Of a stretch of DNA of 64,000 bases, positions 52,897 through 60,912 are shown in pieces; position 1 is the first letter of the stretch, and the number at the start of each line of letters is the position of its first letter. The position numbers were made by a program, and so were the translations under genes. Below the pieces are notes generated by a model. The model made no database searches. It was not told the DNA's origin and saw only the letters and a program-made list of their open reading frames with translations. Origin of the DNA: Flavihumibacter solisilvae (GTDB lineage: Bacteria; Bacteroidota; Bacteroidia; Chitinophagales; Chitinophagaceae); NCBI RefSeq assembly GCF_000814475.1, contig NZ_JSVC01000001.1:186001-250000 (forward strand), in the 5' to 3' direction.

Positions 52897-53002
52897 TTAA
52901 TCCTTGCTTTAACCATGCTTCAACCATGTATTATCCCTTCTGTAGCCGGCATTTTAAAGCATGGTTAAAGCAAGGATTAAGCAAGGTTAATGCAAAGTTC
53001 AG
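52897..53002. repeat. 24-bp inverted repeat made of degenerate 11-nt tandem units
   Basis: Bases 52897-52920 are the exact reverse complement of 52957-52980, with a 36-nt loop. Three 11-nt units on the left and four on the right follow GCAWGGTTAAA-like text (for example GCATGGTTAAA, GCAAGGATTAA, GCAAGGTTAAT), the left ones inverted. It looks like a REP/MITE-type or minisatellite-derived element. Confidence 0.85.
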
Positions 53003-53203
53003 CACTGGTTGGCCTGCGCCAATTCAACCGGGCGGTAACACGATTTTGCCTCTTTGGCAATAAAAAGCTGGTTTTTCATCATCAAATAATGCCGTTCATC
53101 CAAAACAAAAAAATCCCAATAGTAGCCCATTCCTCAGCAAACCCAATACCAGACTACATTTCAGCCATCACCCATTATCTTTTTATAAGAATTACCTTCA
53201 ATA

Positions 53204-53229
53204 AGTAGGTACTTTAGTTTGCATAGTAC
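53204..53229. promoter_or_regulatory. Candidate PadR operator
   Basis: AGTA-GG-TACT (53204-53213) and GTACT...AGTAC (53209-53229) form nested inverted repeats over the -33 box of padR. The position suits repression by the adjacent PadR protein; this is inferred. Confidence 0.45.
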
Positions 53230-53249
53230 TGAAACCTTCTGTATGTTTG
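53218..53249 (+). promoter_or_regulatory. Promoter of padR-pspC (TTTG-N20-TATGTTTG)
   Basis: TTTG at 53218 and an exact -7 box TATGTTTG at 53242 are separated by 20 nt. It gives a leader of about 100 nt before the padR ATG. Confidence 0.6.
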
Positions 53250-53270
53250 TGTTGTCAAAGGAATATAAAG

Positions 53271-53339
53271 GGGCTGGCAGCGATACAAACCTTATCCGCT
53301 AAACAAACCTTATCCAGCGAAAAAAATCGTTGCCAGCCC
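53271..53339 (+). promoter_or_regulatory. 14-bp leader hairpin enclosing a direct repeat
   Basis: GGGCTGGCAGCGAT pairs with ATCGTTGCCAGCCC over 14 positions (one G-U). The loop holds two copies of ACAAACCTTATCC, 5 nt apart. It ends 18 nt before the padR ATG. It may protect the mRNA or control translation. Confidence 0.55.
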
Positions 53340-53357
53340 AAAAAACCCAAGTTCGCC

Positions 53358-53726
53358 ATGAATATAGAAAACACACAAAGCCAGATGCGGAAGGGGATAC
53401 TGGAGTTCTGTATCCTGTCCATAATCCGCCGCGGCGAAGCCTATCCGAGTGATATCGTGGACGAGATGAGGGCGGCCAACCTGCAAATATTGGAAGGTAC
53501 CCTCTATCCCCTGCTGACCCGCCTTAAAAATGCCGATATGCTCACCTACCGTTGGGTAGAAAGTAATTCCGGTCCGCCCCGCAAATACTTCTCCCTGACC
53601 GACAAAGGCGAGGCATTTTACCAGGAACTCGAGGCCACCTGGAAAGAACTCGCTAATGGAGTAAAAGCTCTAACCAATAAAACTGAATCGCTTCCTTCCG
53701 TTCCTGAAAACCCAACTACCAACTAA
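53358..53726 (+). CDS. PadR-family transcriptional regulator
   Basis: This 122-aa winged-helix protein has a PadR layout: a QMRKGILEFCILSIIRRGEAYPSDIVDEM helix-turn-helix start, ILEGTLYPLLTRLKNADMLTYRW recognition helix and wing, and a C-terminal dimer helix (FYQELEATWKELANGVKAL). I start at ATG 53358; in-frame sequence upstream runs through the leader hairpin. It usually acts as an auto-repressor, and the downstream gene encodes a PspC protein 28 nt later. The pair is a known Bacteroidota arrangement, likely responding to envelope stress. Confidence 0.9.
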   Translation: MNIENTQSQMRKGILEFCILSIIRRGEAYPSDIVDEMRAANLQILEGTLYPLLTRLKNADMLTYRWVESNSGPPRKYFSLTDKGEAFYQELEATWKELANGVKALTNKTESLPSVPENPTTN

Positions 53727-53754
53727 AACTTCAACCCGTTAATACTTATCAATT

Positions 53755-56016
53755 ATGAAAAAGGTCATCAATATAAACTTCCAGGGCAGGGTAATCCCGA
53801 TAGAGGAGACTGCTTTCGACCTGCTGAAGCAATATACAGAGAGCCTGCGTCGATATTTCGCCAATGAAGAAGGGCGTGATGAGATCATAAACGACATTGA
53901 AGGCCGTATAGCCGAACTGTTCTCAGACCGCCTAAAAAAAGGCGCCATTTGTATAACTGATGAAGATGTGAATGCCATTATCGCTAATATGGGCCGTCCG
54001 GAAGACTTCGACGCCGTTGAAGCAGAAGCAGCCAGCGGCCCGTCCGCTCAAAGCAGCGAGTCTACCCAACCAGGAGCAGGATCCTTTAGCTCAGCAGCTT
54101 CCCAACCACGTGGTCGCGGTCGTCTTTACCGCAATGCCGATGATAAAATCATAGGCGGTGTGTGTAGCGGACTTGCCAATTACCTGGGTATAGACCCTGT
54201 GATCATGCGGATCGTTTTTGTACTGCTCTTCGGTGCTTTGTTCTGGGTGTACATTCTTCTCTGGATCATCGTACCCTCACAGTCGCTCACCTCAAATGTT
54301 ACCAAGAGGCTCTACCGCAATCCTGACGACAAGGTGATTGCAGGTGTGTGCGGTGGCCTGGCAGCCTATTTCAACATCCAGACCTGGATCCCAAGGCTGA
54401 TCTTCGCCCTGCCACTTATACTTGGTATCATCGGAGGAAGCTTTAATGCCTTTTTCTGGGACTGGGATTACAGTTTCGGACCGAGATTCATCTCCGGAGG
54501 CCTGGGCAGCACTTTGTTTGTTGTATATATTGTTCTGTGGATTGCGGTTCCGTTTGCCAACAGCGCAGCGGAAAAGCTTGAAATGAAAGGTGAGAAGATA
54601 GACCTTAATTCTATCCGGGATACCGTAAAAGGAGATCTCGAAAATTTTAAGAGCAAGGCACAAAGCTGGGGCGCCGAAGTAAAGGAAACTGCTCAGCAAT
54701 TCGGGCAGCGTGGTCGCAGCTTCTCTGCAACTGCAGGTGAGCGTGCCAGGGGTTTCGCATCAGAAGCTGGTCCCGCTGTCGGCCGGGCCGGATCCGGAAT
54801 CGGCAATGCCATAGGCATCCTGTTCAAGGCCTTCTTCCTTTTCATCGCTGCAATTATTGCGTTCTCACTTTTTGCGGCTCTTATGGGCATCCTGTTCGGT
54901 GGAATGGCTGTGTTTCCTGTAAAGGATTTCTTCCTGGAAGGATTCTGGCAGAACCTTCTTGCCTGGCTTAGCCTCATCCTGTTCCTTGGTGTTCCTGCTG
55001 TTGCAATGATCACCTGGCTGGTGCGCCGCATCATGGGAGTGAAAAGCAACAACAACTACCTTGGTTATACATTCGGTGGCTTGTGGATCATCGGCCTGTT
55101 CAGTTTCATCTTTCTTGCTGGCATGTTTGCCCGCAACTTCAAAAACCGCGCTGGTATTGAAAATGAGGTGAGTATGGTTCAGCCTTCAAACAATAAGCTG
55201 TTTGTAGCAGCTATTGGAAACAACATCAGGTACTACAGCGATGATTTCTTTGATTTCGGCTGGGATGAAGATGCTCCTTTCTATGGCATCAGTCACGACA
55301 GCCTTATGCTGAAGACAGTGCGCGTGAATGTGGTAAAAAGTAAGGACTCTTCCTTCCACGTATATACCGTGAGGTTCAGCCGCAGCAACACCAATGCAAA
55401 GGCAAAAGAACTGGCTGAAAAAATCACTTTCTCTGTTCAGCAGAAAGACAGCGTTCTCGAGCTGCCGAAAGGATTCGCAATTACCCGTGATGATAAGTTC
55501 CGTAACCAGCAGGTTCTTGTTGTAGTTGAAGTGCCGGTCGGAAAGAAGATTGAACTGGACGAAAGCCTTGATGACTACGAATGGTTCACTGTCAACTCCA
55601 ACCGCAGAAGGGGATTCAATGTAAGCTGGGATAATAACTGGGACGACTCTTACCATTGGGACAACAATGTGGAATATGTAATGACCCGCGATGGTCTTCA
55701 GCGTACCAATTCTCCATTCGAACCTGAGCTGAAAGATGGAAAATTCAAACTGAAAATAGATGAGAACGGAGTAATCATCGAAGGCGAAGGCGAACTGAAA
55801 AACAAGAATGAAAACTACGAGTATAAAGCTCCGGAGAAGAAAGAAAGCAAAGACACTGTCGTAGTAAAATCGGATATCCGGGCAACTACCAAAGTTGAAA
55901 TCGAAGGTGAAGTTGGAACCAGCCTGCTGGACAAGATCCCACAGATCAATAAAATCCGCAGCGTTGGTGAGGCCGAAGTTTCACCGCTGCTGGTCCTCAG
56001 CACCTTTCTGAGATAA
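53755..56016 (+). CDS. Double PspC-domain membrane protein
   Basis: This 753-aa protein has an N-terminal soluble segment (residues 1-115). Two PspC domains follow at about 122-185 and 193-265, each starting RLYRNxDDKxIxGVCxGLAxY. Several membrane segments lie between residues 150 and 470. The large C-terminal domain (about 490-750) is predicted to be periplasmic or extracytoplasmic. PspC proteins sense inner-membrane stress. Cotranscribed with PadR, it is probably regulated by it. The exact topology is inferred from hydrophobicity. Confidence 0.9.
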   Translation: MKKVININFQGRVIPIEETAFDLLKQYTESLRRYFANEEGRDEIINDIEGRIAELFSDRLKKGAICITDEDVNAIIANMGRPEDFDAVEAEAASGPSAQSSESTQPGAGSFSSAASQPRGRGRLYRNADDKIIGGVCSGLANYLGIDPVIMRIVFVLLFGALFWVYILLWIIVPSQSLTSNVTKRLYRNPDDKVIAGVCGGLAAYFNIQTWIPRLIFALPLILGIIGGSFNAFFWDWDYSFGPRFISGGLGSTLFVVYIVLWIAVPFANSAAEKLEMKGEKIDLNSIRDTVKGDLENFKSKAQSWGAEVKETAQQFGQRGRSFSATAGERARGFASEAGPAVGRAGSGIGNAIGILFKAFFLFIAAIIAFSLFAALMGILFGGMAVFPVKDFFLEGFWQNLLAWLSLILFLGVPAVAMITWLVRRIMGVKSNNNYLGYTFGGLWIIGLFSFIFLAGMFARNFKNRAGIENEVSMVQPSNNKLFVAAIGNNIRYYSDDFFDFGWDEDAPFYGISHDSLMLKTVRVNVVKSKDSSFHVYTVRFSRSNTNAKAKELAEKITFSVQQKDSVLELPKGFAITRDDKFRNQQVLVVVEVPVGKKIELDESLDDYEWFTVNSNRRRGFNVSWDNNWDDSYHWDNNVEYVMTRDGLQRTNSPFEPELKDGKFKLKIDENGVIIEGEGELKNKNENYEYKAPEKKESKDTVVVKSDIRATTKVEIEGEVGTSLLDKIPQINKIRSVGEAEVSPLLVLSTFLR

Positions 56017-56075
56017 TATTTACCAACCCTGCCGCCGCCTCCCTTTGGGAAGGTATGCGGGGTTGAAGTTGGAAC

Positions 56076-56108
56076 AACCCCGGGCTTCTGCCCGGGGTTC
56101 TTTTTTTG
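56076..56108 (+). terminator. Intrinsic terminator of padR-pspC
   Basis: The stem AACCCCGGGC/GCCCGGGGTT with a TTCT loop is followed by C and seven T. Confidence 0.85.
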
Positions 56109-56212
56109 CATGTGCACCCGGGTGGCTGGGAGACTGGGGCGACTGGGGAAAATACCCTCTTAATGGTATTGGCTTAACCCTAATTTTAAAGGATATTCAT
56201 TTTTGGTTTAGG

Positions 56213-56869
56213 ATGAACAAGGCTCTCCAAAAAATAGCAATGGTTGATGACCATAACATGCTGCGCGCAGGTTTGGCCACAGTCCTCAACACGTTTGAAG
56301 GATTCGAAGTAGTTTTGGAAGCCAACAACGGCCGGGAATTTATCGATAAATTACAGACTCATCCCCATCCGGACATCATTCTGCTTGATATACACATGCC
56401 GGTCATGAATGGTTATGAAACGGCGGAATGGATCAAAAAAAATCTCCCGACAGCGAAGATACTGGTGATTACTATGCTTGACAGCGACCTCGCTATCATC
56501 AAGATGCTGAACTTTGGTGTCAAAGGTTTTGTATTCAAAGACAGTCATCCCGACCAACTTCGGAAAGCGCTTATCCAGTTGCGTGATAAAGGTATCTGCC
56601 TGGATGAATTTTATGCTTCAAGGTATAACCCTGAAACGGATAGTTACGAAGCGCTGCCTCCGCCAACGCCTCCCCAACTGTCGGAAAAAGAGGTGGAGTT
56701 TTTGAAGCTGGTGTCAACCGAGCTGACTTACCGTGAAATCGCTGAGGAAATGGGAGTGAGTCCACGTACAGTCGACAGCTACCGTGATACATTATTCAAA
56801 AAGCTGCACGTAATTTCGCGGGTTGGACTTGTGCTTTTTGCGGTCCGCAACGGAATTGTAATGATGTAA
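56213..56869 (+). CDS. NarL/LuxR-type response regulator
   Basis: This 218-aa protein has a receiver domain (AMVDDHNMLRAGL, phospho-acceptor Asp59 in IILLDIHMPVMNG, Lys in FVFKDSHPDQL) and a LuxR-type HTH from about residue 150 (LSEKEVEFLKLVSTELTYREIAEEMGVSPRTVDSYRD). It should bind DNA as a dimer when phosphorylated. No histidine kinase is adjacent; its partner is unknown. The start is ATG 56213, immediately before the receiver; the longer frame contains the leader and a tryptophan-rich stretch without family match. Confidence 0.9.
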   Translation: MNKALQKIAMVDDHNMLRAGLATVLNTFEGFEVVLEANNGREFIDKLQTHPHPDIILLDIHMPVMNGYETAEWIKKNLPTAKILVITMLDSDLAIIKMLNFGVKGFVFKDSHPDQLRKALIQLRDKGICLDEFYASRYNPETDSYEALPPPTPPQLSEKEVEFLKLVSTELTYREIAEEMGVSPRTVDSYRDTLFKKLHVISRVGLVLFAVRNGIVMM

Positions 56870-56886
56870 AAGTTCTGCCCGCCTGG

Positions 56887-57624
56887 TTAGTTCCAGGTGA
56901 GAGCAAGGTCATACTTAGTGAAGATCCCTAATGATTTGAAGGCTTCCAGGATTCCGCCGCAACCTGCGCTGGCAGCATGATAGATATGCTCCTGGTCAAC
57001 AGTTGCTTCTATAAGCGCCGGCTCTGCTTCACCGACAACCACACCCTTGTATCCGGTACGGAAAAGGGACAGATCGTTCAGGGTGTCACCCGCAACAAGA
57101 ATATCATCTTCCTTTACGCCAAGGAGTTTTACCAGTTTCCTGAAGGTCGAGCCTTTATTGATGCCAGGGGGTAAAACATCGATGTATTTTCCAGCTGACA
57201 CCACGACGTCACATCCCAACGCGTCAGCACTAAGCTGCAGTTGTTCCATATCGGTATGGTCAGAATAAAAGTAAGAGGAGCGCCGGTTCATTGGAACCCG
57301 CTGGAGTTGCAGGCCGGGAATATCTTTCAGTTTATTTCCTACAACCAGGGAGCCGGGCCACAATTGTTCTATTTCTGCCTGTAGTGGTTGCACGGGTTCG
57401 AGTGTAAGTCCATCCACAACTGTAGCACCTACGTCACCTATAATGAAGTCTGGAGTGGGGATTCGGGGGTCATTCAATAAGGAAACGACTGAGTCCACGC
57501 CACGACCGGTTACAAAAACCAGCCGGATGGACGGATGTTCCTGGATTAACCGGTACAATTGCTGCCTGTCTTCATCACTTCCTCCTAAAAACGTTCCATC
57601 AAGATCCGTTGCCAGTACTAACAT
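56887..57624 (-). CDS. HAD-IIB phosphatase (sucrose-phosphatase-like)
   Basis: This 245-aa protein has the HAD motif I LATDLDGTFLG, motif II VTGRG, and motif IV DDILVAGDTLNDLSLF, with a C2-type cap between residues 80 and 170. The overall form matches the sucrose-6-phosphate or mannosylfructose-phosphate phosphatase group. No glycosyltransferase partner is adjacent, so the sugar phosphate is unknown. It is divergent from gcvT across a 249-nt spacer. Confidence 0.85.
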   Translation of the reverse strand: MLVLATDLDGTFLGGSDEDRQQLYRLIQEHPSIRLVFVTGRGVDSVVSLLNDPRIPTPDFIIGDVGATVVDGLTLEPVQPLQAEIEQLWPGSLVVGNKLKDIPGLQLQRVPMNRRSSYFYSDHTDMEQLQLSADALGCDVVVSAGKYIDVLPPGINKGSTFRKLVKLLGVKEDDILVAGDTLNDLSLFRTGYKGVVVGEAEPALIEATVDQEHIYHAASAGCGGILEAFKSLGIFTKYDLALTWN

Positions 57625-57844
57625 CTACACGCTTTTGTATTTATAATGTCCGGGAATCCATTCTTATTGCTAAGCTTTCAATTCTTTTGCCGGAAAGTAG
57701 GGTAACGGTGCAAAGTTAACCCGAATGCGCATTTCGGCTTACCCCGCGGGTTGTTAATTGTATCAATCCGGTGGTTACCAGTGTATTAAATTATTGTTTT
57801 TAATCACATTTTCATCTGTGAATGGTCATTCAGCTGCTTTCCGC

Positions 57845-57852
57845 TACATTTG
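57845..57852 (+). promoter_or_regulatory. -7 box (TACATTTG) of gcvT
   Basis: This is an exact TAnnTTTG match 21 nt before the ATG. No clear -33 box is seen. Confidence 0.45.
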
Positions 57853-57873
57853 CGCCCGTATAAGCGCAGCTAT

Positions 57874-58959
57874 ATGAAAAACACAGCATTCACAAAAAAA
57901 CATGAAGCTCTCGGCGCGAAAATGGCGCCCTTCGCAGGTTATAACATGCCAATTTCGTATTCCGGTATTAACGATGAGCATGCAGCAGTCCGTACAAATG
58001 CGGGTGTGTTTGATGTGAGCCACATGGGAGAATTCATCCTGAAAGGCCCCATGGCGCTTGACCTTATCCAGCGTGTTACTACCAACGATGCTTCGAAGCT
58101 GACAGCAGGAAAAGCACAATACAGCGCGCTGACAAATCATGAAGGCGGCATTGTCGACGACCTTATCATTTACTGTATTGAAGAGAACAAGGTGTACATG
58201 CTTGTTGTGAATGCCAGCAATATTGAAAAGGACTGGAATTGGATCAGCAGTTTTAATACTGCGGGTGTCGAGATGCATAATATTTCCGACAAAACCTGCC
58301 TGCTGGCAATCCAGGGCCCGAATGCCACAAAGATCCTCCAGTCTCTAACGGACATGGACATCCTGAATATGAAATACTACACTTTTGCAAAAGGAAAATT
58401 TGCAGGTGTGGAGAATGTACTGGTGAGTGCAACCGGCTATACCGGCGCCGGTGGTGTTGAAATTTATTTCGAGGACAGCAACAACGCTGCGGATATTATC
58501 TGGGATGCGATTTTTGAAGCCGGAAAGAGTGCAGGTATCAAACCGATCGGGCTGGGTGCCCGTGACACGCTCCGCCTCGAAATGGGTTATTGCCTTTACG
58601 GTAATGATATTGACGATACTACCTCACCACTTGAAGCAGGGTTGGGATGGATAACCAAATTCACCAAAGAATTTATGGCCAGGGAAATCCTGGAAACGCA
58701 AAAAGCGAATGGCGTTACCCGTAAGCTCATTGCATTTGAAATGGTTGAAAAGGGAATTCCCCGCCATGACTACCCGATCACGGACGCAAACGGAACAGTA
58801 ATAGGCAAGGTTACCAGTGGAACCCAATCGCCCTCTCTCCAAAAAGCTATCGGGCTTGGTTATGTGACTACAGACCATGCACAAACAGAAAGTGAAATCT
58901 TTATTAGGGTAAGGGACAAGCAATTGAAAGCGAAAGTAACAAAGCTGCCCTTCCAATAG
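57874..58959 (+). CDS. gcvT: Glycine cleavage system T protein (aminomethyltransferase)
   Basis: This 361-aa folate enzyme transfers the methylene group of the aminomethyl-H protein to tetrahydrofolate. The N terminus is [22 protein letters not shown], followed by [15 protein letters not shown] and [15 protein letters not shown]; the folate-binding Asp lies in the latter segment. Later motifs are [18 protein letters not shown] and [16 protein letters not shown]. gcvH and gcvP are not adjacent, so the system is split. The start is ATG 57874; upstream frame residues are basic and not conserved. There is no glycine riboswitch upstream that I can see. Confidence 0.95.
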   Translation: MKNTAFTKKHEALGAKMAPFAGYNMPISYSGINDEHAAVRTNAGVFDVSHMGEFILKGPMALDLIQRVTTNDASKLTAGKAQYSALTNHEGGIVDDLIIYCIEENKVYMLVVNASNIEKDWNWISSFNTAGVEMHNISDKTCLLAIQGPNATKILQSLTDMDILNMKYYTFAKGKFAGVENVLVSATGYTGAGGVEIYFEDSNNAADIIWDAIFEAGKSAGIKPIGLGARDTLRLEMGYCLYGNDIDDTTSPLEAGLGWITKFTKEFMAREILETQKANGVTRKLIAFEMVEKGIPRHDYPITDANGTVIGKVTSGTQSPSLQKAIGLGYVTTDHAQTESEIFIRVRDKQLKAKVTKLPFQ

Positions 58960-59032
58960 CGCTTAGGGTAAACCGCGAGTTTGGAACATTTTTTGAAGGA
59001 TAATGGGTGTAAGGCTCAAAATCTGCGCTCCT

Positions 59033-59506
59033 ATGCCCACCATTCATCTGACTACTTTCATTCAAGCACCTGTTGAAAGAGTTTTTGACTTGTCACGCAG
59101 CATCGATCTGCATAAAAAAACGATGGCCCATACCAAAGAGGAAGCAGTTTCCGGCTGTACGGCGGGACTGATCGGGCTGGACGAAACGGTAACCTGGAAA
59201 GCGCGCCACCTGGGCAAGACGAGAATCCTGAAATCGAAGATTACCCAGATGAAGATCCCTCAGACCTTTACTGATGAGATGGTTTCAGGTGATTTCCGCA
59301 AAATGCACCACGAGCATCATTTCAAGGCTGTACAAAACGGAACCCTCATGATCGACTATATGCATTACGAAGTGCCCTACGGTTGGGTTGGCAAACTGGC
59401 CGACACCCTGTTGCTTCGACGCTATATGAACAGGCTTCTGGAAAGACGGAATGCGTCCTTAAAAAAAATAGCAGAATCTGAATTGTGGAAACAGTTCATC
59501 TACTAA
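59033..59506 (+). CDS. SRPBCC-family protein
   Basis: This 157-aa protein has a SRPBCC/START-like fold: TIHLTTFIQAPVERVFDLSRSIDLH at the start, and a mid-section with WKARHLGKTRILKSKITQM and a C-terminal amphipathic helix (LADTLLLRRYMNRLLERRNASLKK). The family includes cell-division inhibitor-like and cyclase/dehydrase proteins that bind hydrophobic ligands. No function is known. The start is ATG 59033. Confidence 0.8.
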   Translation: MPTIHLTTFIQAPVERVFDLSRSIDLHKKTMAHTKEEAVSGCTAGLIGLDETVTWKARHLGKTRILKSKITQMKIPQTFTDEMVSGDFRKMHHEHHFKAVQNGTLMIDYMHYEVPYGWVGKLADTLLLRRYMNRLLERRNASLKKIAESELWKQFIY

Positions 59507-59528
59507 CAATCCGGGCGCAAAAGCATCT

Positions 59529-59536
59529 TATCTTTG
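59529..59536 (+). promoter_or_regulatory. -7 box (TATCTTTG) of comB
   Basis: This exact match ends 6 nt before the comB ATG, so the message is predicted to be leaderless. No clear -33 box is visible. Confidence 0.5.
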
Positions 59537-59542
59537 CAGCCC

Positions 59543-60277
59543 ATGAATAATAAGCCCCAGCTATTCACTGCTCTTTCACCAGCCCTTCTGCATCTTTATG
59601 ATGTAAAAGAAAGCATTGTAGTAATTATTGATGTGTTGCGTGCAACATCTACAATTGCCACTGCGCTGTTCAATGGCGCCGCTGCTGTTATCCCGGTCGA
59701 TTCAGTGCCTCATTGTATTGATCTTGGTAAGCAACTCGGCGGAATTACCGCTGGCGAAAGAGATGGCAAGGTAGCTGAAGGACTTGTATACGGCAACTCA
59801 CCATTTGAATATCCCCGCAGTTTCATAGAGAACAAAACGCTTGTCCTCACCACGACTAATGGCACCAAGCTGTTGCATATGGCGTTGAATAGCGGTGCCC
59901 CGGGCATTATTACCGGCTCTTTTCCAAATCTATCAGCAGTTTCTGAATATCTCATTAAGGAAAAACGGAATGTTATTCTCGGTTGTGCTGCCTGGAAGGA
60001 CCGGTTCAATATAGAGGATACATTGTTCGCCGGCGCTGTAGTGTCAAGGATTAAGGATCATTTCAATATCAATTGTGATTCCTCCAATATGGCCGAAGGG
60101 CTATACCGGGAAGGAGAGAACGACCTTTATGAATTCATGAAAGCGAAGAACGCCTCGCATTATCACCGGCTTACCGGCTATGGCCTTGAGAAGGATATAC
60201 GTTATTGCCTCACCGCAGATATCGCCAATGTGTTGCCGCTCTATGACGATGGGAAACTCATTGCAGCCGGCCTATAA
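59543..60277 (+). CDS. comB: 2-phosphosulfolactate phosphatase family protein
   Basis: This 244-aa protein matches the ComB family: VVIIDVLRATSTIATALFNGA near the start, GGITAGERDGKVAEGL, GNSPFEYPRSF and LVLTTTNGTKLLH, and a late YHRLTGYGLEKDIRYCL segment. In methanogens ComB makes sulfolactate for coenzyme M. In Bacteroidota, sulfolactate or capnine-type sulfonolipid precursors are plausible but unproven, and no comA or comC is nearby. The start is ATG 59543. It converges on the GNAT gene with a 6-bp overlap. Confidence 0.88.
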   Translation: MNNKPQLFTALSPALLHLYDVKESIVVIIDVLRATSTIATALFNGAAAVIPVDSVPHCIDLGKQLGGITAGERDGKVAEGLVYGNSPFEYPRSFIENKTLVLTTTNGTKLLHMALNSGAPGIITGSFPNLSAVSEYLIKEKRNVILGCAAWKDRFNIEDTLFAGAVVSRIKDHFNINCDSSNMAEGLYREGENDLYEFMKAKNASHYHRLTGYGLEKDIRYCLTADIANVLPLYDDGKLIAAGL

Positions 60278-60835
60278 TCTTTTTCTGAATATATAACTCG
60301 TTAACCCGCTTGATGCGGCAGCAGATTCAAACAGTTCCATTCCATGCAGTTCATAGAATGCATTGTTACAATTGTTTTCTGTACTAAGCCAGCACTCCTT
60401 TAAACCGGCTTCACGCATCTGGTCAAACCCGTTTTCCATCAGCATGCGACCGTACCCTTTTCCCCTGACGGAGAAATCAACTGTCAGCAGCCAGCAATAA
60501 GCAAAGGAGTTTGCGTTGGCAGCAATAATGGCTTCCGGAGTACTTTCATGATTATTCAGTCTTTCCCAGGCTTCCTGAACATAGGAGGGCTGGTTGCGGA
60601 TCCTGGTTTGGTCTATATGCGGCGGAAAAGCGCTTCCGGGGATCCATGCAAGCAAACCCCTGTTCTCCGGAGCTATTATTATTGACCCTTCCTGCAGGCA
60701 ATAGTCCAGCGCAGCGCTGAAATATGCTTCCATTCCGCGGTGCCTGTTAGTCTCCGGGCCTGTAAATGCGAATCTGAACAACGGATCATCAGAAAAATTA
60801 CTGACCAGCAGGAGACTGCTTTGCAACATATTCAT
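60272..60835 (-). CDS. GNAT-family N-acetyltransferase
   Basis: This 187-aa protein has the GNAT acetyl-CoA loop VRGKGYGRMLM near residues 134-144 and the C-terminal ENNCNNAFYELHGMELFE motif typical of the family. The substrate is unknown. I use ATG 60835, because the only longer start is a TTG at 60913, which would overlap the divergent feoB start and its promoter box by antisense; that longer form adds 26 polar residues (DKEQKYHAEVDSGYEFG). Confidence 0.82.
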   Translation of the reverse strand: MNMLQSSLLLVSNFSDDPLFRFAFTGPETNRHRGMEAYFSAALDYCLQEGSIIIAPENRGLLAWIPGSAFPPHIDQTRIRNQPSYVQEAWERLNNHESTPEAIIAANANSFAYCWLLTVDFSVRGKGYGRMLMENGFDQMREAGLKECWLSTENNCNNAFYELHGMELFESAAASSGLTSYIFRKRL

Positions 60836-60893
60836 AACCCGAAGATACAGAGCAGTGTTCCCGAATTCGTAACCCGAATCAACTTCCGCGTGG

Positions 60894-60901
60894 TATTTTT
60901 G
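60894..60901 (+). promoter_or_regulatory. -7 box (TATTTTTG) of feoB
   Basis: This exact TAnnTTTG match ends 11 nt before the feoB ATG. No -33 box is visible. Confidence 0.4.
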
Positions 60902-60912
60902 TTCCTTATCCA

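Larger units (their letters stand above)
52809..53357. other. 549-nt intergenic region with structured repeats
   Basis: This AT-rich spacer holds no gene. It contains a palindrome built from 11-nt units (52897-53002), then a promoter, operator-like motifs and a leader hairpin in front of padR (53204-53339). The stretch 53003-53200 shows nothing I can name. Confidence 0.7.

Noticed and set aside
57625-57873. Possible glycine riboswitch upstream of gcvT
   Set aside because: None of the conserved glycine-aptamer core sequences or the expected paired architecture could be recognised.
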